From: DATDMG01 sp036518955
GTDB lineage: Bacteria; Actinomycetota; Actinomycetes; Actinomycetales; Kineosporiaceae
Direction of reading: 5' to 3'
DNA: 37,860 nucleotides
Assembly: GCA_036518955.1 (NCBI GenBank)
Contig: DATDMG010000290.1
Coordinates: 1-37,860 of the forward strand
Each line of letters begins with the position of its first letter. The first letter of the stretch is position 1. The translations under genes and the position numbers were made by a program. Positions 32,773 to 37,860 of this stretch are shown piece after piece. Under the pieces are notes generated by a model that did not search any database, was not told the DNA's origin, and saw only the letters and a list, made by a program, of their open reading frames with translations.

Positions 32773-34767
32773 GTGGCCAGGACGACGGGCACCTCTGGGC
32801 CACCGCTGCCCGCCCTGCGGCGGCCACCGCAGGGCGACGCCCTGGACGGATTGCCGGACGGAGTTCTGATCATGGGTGGCGACCTGATCATACGGTATGC
32901 CAATCCGGCGGCCAGCGAGTTGCTCGGCTGGACCTGCGAGGAACTGGTCGGCACGTGTTTCGAGGAGTTGATCCCTCCGGAGCTGATCCACGTCCATCGG
33001 CAGGCGCGGCGGTCGTTCCTCGAAGGACCCGTGGAACAGCGGGTCGGCAGGGCATGGTCACGTCGGCCCTTCCTGCACCGGGACGGAACGTACGTGCCGC
33101 TCAGCGGTTCGGTGGCCGTGGCTGCGGATCCTCACGGCCGGCGGATCACGGTGACGCTGAGAGCGGCCGGTGAGGTCACCTCCGCGCTGCGCGAGCTGGA
33201 GCACCTGGTGATCTCCCAGCGCATCGCGCGGATGGGCAGTTGGAGCGTGCGCCCGGCCACCGGTGAGGTGCACTGGTCGCGGGGGCTGTTCGAACTGCTC
33301 GGGTTGACCCCCGGGGACGCCGAGCTGAGCAACGAAGCGTTCTATCGCCGGATTCATCCCGACGACCTCGGGATCGTGGTGGCTGCGCGCGAGCACGGAG
33401 CGAGGGTCGGTGGGCCGATCGAGGTGGAGTTCCGGCTGATCCGCCCGGTGGCTGGGCGCGGCGATGCGGCACCCGGCAGCGGCGAGCACATCAGGGTCCG
33501 ACTCCTGGGGCAGGTCGACCTCGATGCGGACGGGAAGCCCGTGCTGTTCACCTGCACCCTGCAGGAGGTCATGGCGGCGACCCGGCTCGAGATCGAGCGT
33601 GCCGGGCCCCACCCACAGGTGGAGCCGGCCTTCGAACACGCCCCGGTGGGGGTGGCCATGGTCGGCGTCGGCGCGGAGGACGCGGGCCTGATCCTCCGGG
33701 CCAACACGGCGCTCGCCACGATGTTGGGCGTCGACGCCGCCCGGCTGGTCGGGCGGCGGCTGCTCGACCTGGTTGCCTGCACGGAGCCGGTCGACCTGAG
33801 CGACGGCCTGGGCGCAGGTGCCGCGCGCGTCGGTCCCGTTCTGGTACGGATCGACGCCGGCGGAAGAGGAAGGGATCTCTGGGCATCCATCACGGGCGCA
33901 CTCGTGCCCGCGACGGATGTCCGCCCGGGGTACTACATCACCCACCTGACCGACGTGACGCAGGAACGCCTGGTCCGCGAGCGGGAGCAGGCCGCCGCCG
34001 CACGTGACGCGCGGATCGCGCGCATCCTGCAGGACGACCTGATGCCCGTCGTGCCGCACCGGGTCGGGCCCGCCGTGGTCGCCACCCGCTACCGGCCGGC
34101 CGGGTCCGGCATCGAGGTCGGTGGCGACTGGACGGACGTCTTCCAGCTGTCGGACGGACGCGTGGGCATCGTGGTCGGTGACGTCGCCGGTCACGGGATC
34201 GCCTCCGCCGTGACCATGTCCCAGATGCGAGCGCTGGTGCGCATGCTCGCGATCGGTGGACCACGCCCGGAGGAGGTGATGCGCCGACTGAACGCCGCCC
34301 TCTACGACACCGTCGGCCTGCTGGACGAGATCGAACTGGTGACTGTCGTGCACGGCCAACTCGACGCGCTGACGGGCGTGCTCAGCTACAGCAGTGCCGG
34401 ACACCTGCCACTGATCTCGATCTCGCCGGGACATCCGGCGGTCCCCCTGCCGACCGCCGGAGGACCACCCATCGGTGCCTTGACGGACTACCCGTTCGAG
34501 CAGGACACCATGCGGATCGAGCCCGGCGGACGACTCGTCGGCTACACCGACGGCCTGATCGAACGCCGGGGCGTCAGTCTCGACGACGCTCTGCAGAGCC
34601 TGGTGGACCGGCTCGGCCGCCTGGAGCCATCAATGGTCCGGGACGTCGACACGCTCGCCGACGCCGTCCTGGCCGAGGCCCCCGCGAGCGAGACGATCGA
34701 CGACCTTGCCGTCATCGTCGTCGGTCTCGAACCACCGCCGCGCGAGGACGGGGCTGCCGAACCCTGA
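32773..34767 (+). CDS. PAS-domain PP2C-type phosphatase (RsbU/SpoIIE-like sensor phosphatase)
   Basis: 664 aa from GTG 32773 (VARTTGTSG), with GGGAAAGG upstream; earlier in-frame codons lack a site. Three PAS-like domains: ~20-95 (LPDGVLIMGGDLIIRYANPA, SELLGWTCEELVG), ~148-270 (ARMGSWSVRPATGEVHWSRG, FELLGLTPGD, FYRRIHPDDL; PAS_3 type) and ~289-400 (EHAPVGVAMVGV, LRANTALATMLGVDAARLVG, ending in YYITHLTDVTQERL). A helical linker with ARILQDDLMPVVPHR leads to PP2C_SIG at ~430-655: VGGDWTDVFQL, VVGDVAGHGIASAV, LVGYTDGLIERR and TIDDLAVIVVGL. It is soluble. It is expected to dephosphorylate a STAS-type anti-sigma antagonist in response to PAS signals. An unusually AT-rich stretch (32660-32690) in the 207-bp upstream gap may be its promoter. 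Confidence 0.9.
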   Translation: MARTTGTSGPPLPALRRPPQGDALDGLPDGVLIMGGDLIIRYANPAASELLGWTCEELVGTCFEELIPPELIHVHRQARRSFLEGPVEQRVGRAWSRRPFLHRDGTYVPLSGSVAVAADPHGRRITVTLRAAGEVTSALRELEHLVISQRIARMGSWSVRPATGEVHWSRGLFELLGLTPGDAELSNEAFYRRIHPDDLGIVVAAREHGARVGGPIEVEFRLIRPVAGRGDAAPGSGEHIRVRLLGQVDLDADGKPVLFTCTLQEVMAATRLEIERAGPHPQVEPAFEHAPVGVAMVGVGAEDAGLILRANTALATMLGVDAARLVGRRLLDLVACTEPVDLSDGLGAGAARVGPVLVRIDAGGRGRDLWASITGALVPATDVRPGYYITHLTDVTQERLVREREQAAAARDARIARILQDDLMPVVPHRVGPAVVATRYRPAGSGIEVGGDWTDVFQLSDGRVGIVVGDVAGHGIASAVTMSQMRALVRMLAIGGPRPEEVMRRLNAALYDTVGLLDEIELVTVVHGQLDALTGVLSYSSAGHLPLISISPGHPAVPLPTAGGPPIGALTDYPFEQDTMRIEPGGRLVGYTDGLIERRGVSLDDALQSLVDRLGRLEPSMVRDVDTLADAVLAEAPASETIDDLAVIVVGLEPPPREDGAAEP

Positions 34768-34888
34768 CCGTCACCGCCACGCCGGGCGGCGCCGGTGTCG
34801 GGCGGGTCGAGCCGCGTCAGCCCGGATCGCGGACCTGGTCCAGCACCCGAACAGCGCCGACGGGTCCACGCGGGGGCCCGCCCCTGCC

Positions 34889-34943
34889 CGGCGGATCTCA
34901 CCCCGGTGAGATCCGCCGACCCGGGAGGTGCCCACCTCCCGGG
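34889..34943. terminator. Two adjacent perfect hairpins after the PAS-phosphatase gene
   Basis: Stem 1 has 14 bp (34889-34902 with 34905-34918). Stem 2 has 11 bp (34920-34930 with 34933-34943). Each has a minimal two-base centre, and the stems are separated by one base. There is no T tract. Near-identical CCCGGGATG-GGGAGG stretches follow directly. It is a probable strong terminator that isolates the downstream sigma stump. Confidence 0.7.
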
Positions 34944-34981
34944 ATGCGGGAGGGCGGTCCCGGGATGGGGGAGGTGGGCCA

Positions 34982-35131
34982 GTGCGTGACGTGACCGCAG
35001 ACGCGGACGCCGATCTTGTCAGCGCCCTGCGCGCGGGCGACGAGCCGACGTTCCGTCGGCTGGTGGAGGAATGGTCGCCGGCCTGTGAGGGGGGTTTGAC
35101 GACGGCCCCAGCGGGCACCGGCACCCCGTGA
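34982..35131 (+). pseudogene. N-terminal stump of an ECF sigma factor, 49 codons
   Basis: From GTG 34982, preceded by GGGGGAGG at seven-base spacing, it reads VRDVTADADADLVSALRAGD, then EPTFRRLVEEWSPA. This is the start of sigma-70 region 2 in ECF factors (normally DxxLVxALRAGDExAFxxLVxRW-). After SPA the similarity ends: the next residues CEGGLTTAPAGTGTP are unrelated and a stop follows. The rest of region 2 and all of region 4 are missing. Translation signals look intact and its TGA overlaps the next gene's GTG (GTGA), so it may survive as a leader peptide that couples translation of the START-like gene. Confidence 0.65.
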
Positions 35132-35574
35132 GCGACTATCAGTGCAGCACGGTGATCCCGGTCCCCGTCGACGACCTGTTCGATTACCTGTCGAAGGTCG
35201 AGAACATGCCCCGGTACGTCGCCAGGATGACCGGGGCACACCACCGCAGCGGTGACGAGGTCCACGGCGAGGCCACGGTCGAACGTCGTGACGTGCAGGG
35301 CGCGCGCCACGACGCTGCGAGCGCCGGCGAGGCGACCCGCAGCGCGGAGGGCTGGTACCGGATCGACGCGGACGCTCGTCGGCTGCTCTGGGGTGCCGAC
35401 GGTCCGTACGACTACCACGGCGAACTGACGGTGAGCCAGGGCGAGGACGGCGCGTCCGTGCTCATCCGGCTGCACACCCTGCACGACGACGCCGAGGGGA
35501 TCGAGCGAGGGCTCGCCGAGACGGTCTACACTATCCGCGCCCTGGCCGGGCAGGCGCGGGACGCCGCCCGCTGA
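35128..35574 (+). CDS. SRPBCC (START-like) family protein
   Basis: 148 aa from GTG 35128 (VSDYQCSTVIPVPVDDLFDY). The pattern is typical of SRPBCC/polyketide-cyclase-like proteins: a first strand, then VPVDDLFDYLSKVENMPRYV (helices), then alternating strands with WYRIDADARRLLWGADGPYD, GELTVSQ and VLIRLHT, and a long C-terminal helix (GIERGLAETVYTIRALAGQA). The fold makes a hydrophobic pocket for lipids or aromatic compounds. No signal peptide is seen. It is translationally coupled to the ECF sigma stump by a GTGA overlap. Specific function unknown. Confidence 0.75.
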   Translation: MSDYQCSTVIPVPVDDLFDYLSKVENMPRYVARMTGAHHRSGDEVHGEATVERRDVQGARHDAASAGEATRSAEGWYRIDADARRLLWGADGPYDYHGELTVSQGEDGASVLIRLHTLHDDAEGIERGLAETVYTIRALAGQARDAAR

Positions 35575-35651
35575 CGGGATCGGCGACCTCGCCTCCCCGC
35601 CCGTCGGCCGCAGGCGGACCGCGACGGGACTCGGCACCGTGCGGCGGGTGA

Positions 35652-35882
35652 CTACTCCGTCAGCAGGTGATGCGATGCGCCCGCCCACCGCGCGACATCG
35701 GCCGGTTTGACCCCGACCCTGCCGGCGACGTCGTCGACGGTCCACCCCGCGGACAGCGCCGCCCGGGTCGCCTCGTTGCGCAGATCGATGGTTCCCGTCG
35801 TGGCGTCCGGGCTCCAGACGGCCTGCTCCCAGCGGGCGACCTCGAGGAGCAGTTCCTCCGGAGGCGAGGACTCAGCACTCAT
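35652..35882 (-). CDS. Small helix-turn-helix-like protein, 76 aa, unknown function
   Basis: The start is ATG 35882 (MSAESSPPEELLLEVARWEQ), with GAGGAG five bases upstream; further in-frame starts upstream lack this. The N-terminal half is acidic and amphipathic. The C-terminal half, RNEATRAALSAGWTVDDVAG, then RVGVKPADVARWAG, reads as a helix-turn-helix (DDVAGRVGVKPADVARW). It could be a small DNA-binding protein or an adaptor; no family name is recognised. It converges on the START-like gene and is divergent from the ARB_07466-type gene. Confidence 0.65.
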   Translation of the reverse strand: MSAESSPPEELLLEVARWEQAVWSPDATTGTIDLRNEATRAALSAGWTVDDVAGRVGVKPADVARWAGASHHLLTE

Positions 35883-36082
35883 GGTCACTCCTCGGGCACG
35901 CAAGGTCATACCCGCCAGAGATCGTCTCCGACCGGGTCCTGACAGTCCATTCTGCCTCACCGCTGGGGAACCGATCGTGGTCGGCCACGGGTGGCAGGGA
36001 CGCGGCCGCCGTGCTCCCCACCCTGCAGGTGCTCCTGGCCGGGACCGGCTCCCCCTGCGGGACAAGGGAGGAGCGCGTCGCC

Positions 36083-36103
36083 GTCCGCCGGGAGCCGGCG
36101 GAC
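36083..36103. other. 9-bp stem-loop in the 395-bp divergent gap before the secreted protein
   Basis: GTCCGCCGG-GAG-CCGGCGGAC is a perfect stem with a three-base loop. It lies between the small HTH gene (start 35882) and GTG 36278. The rest of 35883-36277 shows no gene or clear promoter. Confidence 0.35.
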
Positions 36104-36277
36104 GAGGGGTCAGCTGCCGGATGTCTGCCGTGAACCGTGCGTCGCCGCCGTAGGCTCTCCCGCACGGGACGCGCCGTCCGGCGGCCACCTCGCGTACAGG
36201 TCGAGGTCGGCGGGTGGTCGCCCGGCGGGCCGTCCGGACACCGCGGTCCCGTGCCGTCAACCCTGGGGAGGCCGTCG

Positions 36278-37117
36278 GTGACGAAGGCGTCCGGGCGCGA
36301 ACCTGACACCCGGTCGAACGGATCCGGCACGACCCTACTGGTCGCCACCTGCGCGGGCCTGCTCGCCGCTGTCGGCGTCATCGGCCTCGGCCAGCCCGGC
36401 ACGAGCACGGACACAGCCGCGTCCCCGGCGCCCGCCCACCAGCCGAAGGCCCGACCCGGCCCGGGGCGGCCGCCACGGGGTCCGGCGGCCGTCCCCGCCC
36501 TCCGGCGGGTCGCCGCCATCGCCCCGCTGCCGGCGAGCCGGCCGCGCACGTCGGTCGCGACCGGAGCCGATGCCTCCCCGGGCACGCCCGGTACCGATGC
36601 CTCCGGGGTGGCGAGCGGCACCACGACCTCCGCTGTCGCGATCGGCCCGCACGCCCCGATCGTCGCGGCCGAGGTGCCGGACACCGCCCCGGATGAGGCG
36701 GATCACGGGTGCCCGGTTCCCGACCCGTCCGGTTCGGGCGGCTGCATCACCCCCGCGATGGGTCAGCTGATGGCCGAGGTGATCGGGGCTTTCGGCGACC
36801 TGCCCGTCTCGTGCTGGGACCCGCGCGACGGGGACCCCTACAGCGACCACCCGAAGGGCCGGGCCTGCGACTACACGTTCGGGCGGATCGGCAGCTACCC
36901 CGGTCCTGCCGACGTCGCCCGGGGCTGGGGGCTGGCACTCTGGCTCCGGGTCAACGCGGTCGCGCTGCACGTGAACTACGTGATCTGGCAGGGGCGGATC
37001 TGGTCCCGCGCCCACGACGCCGAGGGATGGCGTCCGTACACCGGGGGCGGCCACTACTCGACGGCGGGGCCGACGAACGGACACTACGATCACGTCCATG
37101 TCTCGACCGTGGACTGA
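36278..37117 (+). CDS. Secreted/anchored protein with ARB_07466-type (peptidase-like) C-terminal domain
   Basis: 279 aa from GTG 36278 (VTKASGREPD), with GGGGAGG six bases upstream; in-frame codons before it have no such site. An N-terminal hydrophobic helix (LLVATCAGLLAAVGVIGLG, ~21-39) is a signal peptide or anchor. A ~110-residue Pro/Ala/Thr/Gly linker follows. The C-terminal domain (~145-279) shows CITPAMGQLMAEVIGAFGDL, then DGDPYSDHPKGRACDYTFG, then LALWLRVNAVALHVNYVIWQ, RIWSRA and GGHYSTAGPTNGHYDHVHVS. The S-x-H-x-x-G-R-A-x-D and H-x-H motifs recall the D-Ala-D-Ala/M15-like metallopeptidase arrangement, so a role at the cell wall is plausible; activity is unproven. Two Cys pairs suggest disulfides. 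Confidence 0.75.
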   Translation: MTKASGREPDTRSNGSGTTLLVATCAGLLAAVGVIGLGQPGTSTDTAASPAPAHQPKARPGPGRPPRGPAAVPALRRVAAIAPLPASRPRTSVATGADASPGTPGTDASGVASGTTTSAVAIGPHAPIVAAEVPDTAPDEADHGCPVPDPSGSGGCITPAMGQLMAEVIGAFGDLPVSCWDPRDGDPYSDHPKGRACDYTFGRIGSYPGPADVARGWGLALWLRVNAVALHVNYVIWQGRIWSRAHDAEGWRPYTGGGHYSTAGPTNGHYDHVHVSTVD

Positions 37118-37210
37118 GGGGTGTTGCGGGCCCGGTTCTGACAGGTTCGGCTCCGTACGGCGGGTGGGGCAGCACGCCTCGCGGTCTCGTGATCGCGATG
37201 CGTCTCGAGT

Positions 37211-37747
37211 TCACGTCAAAGGCCTATTTGCCACTGATTGGACGGTGTCCCAGGTGAGCTTCGTCGGGTCGGCGACCGGATTGTCGGTGATGGTGAACGT
37301 CCCTGTCTGCAGAGGTACATTCGAATCGTCCGGGTTGGTCAACTGCTGAGTGAACGCTCCGGCTTCGGTGTCGAACTCCAGCCGGTGGTACACGCTCTTG
37401 CCGTTCCAATCGGTGGATGGTAGTGAGATGTAGTGCGCGGTGTAGCTGGGATCGTCGAAGCCGCCATCGAGAACGTACGTCCCGTAATGGTTCTCGCCCT
37501 GCGACAAGATCGCGTAGACTCCGTTGTCGTAGTAGAGCAGCATCGCGTCGGGGAATGGTTTCTTGTCGTACATCACCGTGTACTTCAGTCGCGCCATCTT
37601 GGTCGGCCTTCCGAAGGCAACCGACACGACACCGCGCCGCGATGGATCGCCGTCGCGGGACAAGAGATACCTGGCGGTCGAACCGATGCCGACGGCGGCC
37701 AGGACGACGCAGGATGATAAGGCCACTCTTTTCGTTGGTCTGATCAC
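37211..37747 (-). CDS. Orphan secreted or membrane-anchored protein of atypical base composition
   Basis: 178 aa from GTG 37747 (VIRPTKRVALSSCVVLAAVG), with GGGAG nine bases upstream. Basic residues precede one hydrophobic helix (~8-25), as in a signal peptide or anchor. The remainder is rich in Tyr, Asp, Asn and Thr: KYTVMYDKKPFPDAMLLYYD, ILSQGENHYGTYVLDGGFDD, HYISLPSTDWNGKSVYH, TFTITDNPVADPTKLTWDTV. It looks beta-rich and extracellular. I recognise no family. Codon use is visibly less G+C-biased (TTC/TTT, TTG, GAT, AAG mixed) than any neighbour, which suggests recent acquisition. It converges on the ARB_07466-type gene. The final ~110 bases of the window hold nothing else recognisable. Confidence 0.65.
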   Translation of the reverse strand: MIRPTKRVALSSCVVLAAVGIGSTARYLLSRDGDPSRRGVVSVAFGRPTKMARLKYTVMYDKKPFPDAMLLYYDNGVYAILSQGENHYGTYVLDGGFDDPSYTAHYISLPSTDWNGKSVYHRLEFDTEAGAFTQQLTNPDDSNVPLQTGTFTITDNPVADPTKLTWDTVQSVANRPLT

Positions 37748-37860
37748 ATCGATATTCTCCCATGGCCGGGACGCCGACCCCGCCCGGCCGCGGCGCTCCA
37801 CGTCGAGAACGCCGGCGCCGAGGGCCGGCCCGCTGGCCCTGGTGGTCCGACGGTGAGGCA

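Noticed and set aside
1..37860. CRISPR array, tRNA/rRNA genes, transposase or integrase genes
   Set aside because: I read for spaced repeats, tRNA cloverleaf ends and recombinase motifs and found none; the only long direct repeat is the chemoreceptor signalling domain.

Overview
The window is strongly G+C-rich with third-position G/C bias, many GTG starts and purine-rich ribosome binding sites. Together with a SARP/AfsR-type regulator, FadD17-like and KstR-like lipid/steroid elements and a PPK2/CHAD polyphosphate pair, this points to an actinomycete (Actinomycetota). Two intact chemoreceptors, one decayed chemoreceptor, a CheW and two candidate FliA-type promoters make it a probably flagellated, chemotactic lineage, which excludes Streptomyces. 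Geodermatophilaceae- or Kineosporiaceae-like groups are plausible, but the family cannot be fixed from the sequence alone.

Layout. 1-8.4 kb: alpha-glucan region. malQ runs off the left edge and overlaps by ATGA a 1040-aa SARP/NB-ARC/TPR (STAND) regulator. Divergent from it is a 1095-aa GH57-like protein, followed by a shredded alditol oxidase pseudogene and a VOC-fold gene. 8.8-12 kb: a long nested inverted repeat, a decayed chemoreceptor whose sensor half is gone, a membrane PP2C (RsbU/SpoIIE-type) phosphatase and a 63-aa membrane peptide. 12-21 kb: lipid/steroid-like catabolism and regulation. It holds an FAD ketosteroid-dehydrogenase-like enzyme behind a KstR-like palindrome, a secreted lipase, a TetR regulator, a FadD17-like acyl-CoA ligase, a divergent second TetR flanked by two copies of a 20-bp element, and a lipoprotein with a dimethylformamidase-beta-like domain. 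21-23.6 kb: chemoreceptor plus CheW. 23.7-30.2 kb: phosphoketolase, divergent DoxX, PPK2 polyphosphate kinase and divergent CYTH-CHAD protein. 30.3-35.6 kb: a second chemoreceptor with a five-unit poly-HAMP array, a three-PAS PP2C phosphatase, tandem terminator hairpins, the N-terminal stump of an ECF sigma factor and a START-like protein. 35.6-37.8 kb: a small HTH protein, a secreted ARB_07466-type domain protein and an orphan secreted protein of unusual, less G+C-rich composition.

How it fits together. The recurring theme is signal transduction: chemoreceptor genes are twice followed by a SpoIIE-type phosphatase gene, which hints at crosstalk between chemosensory arrays and phosphatase/anti-sigma partner switching. 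All three chemoreceptor genes encode the same C-terminal motif, DEAKF[DE]RF. Its last five residues fit the CheR/CheB-tethering pentapeptide consensus. The two intact genes also share a TCAG-N15-G[GC]CGA[TC]A promoter-like element. The third copy shows step-by-step decay: lost sensor, a 12-bp deletion in the signalling hairpin, and a lost stop so that its frame reads through its own terminator. No CRISPR array, tRNA, rRNA, transposase or integrase gene was seen.
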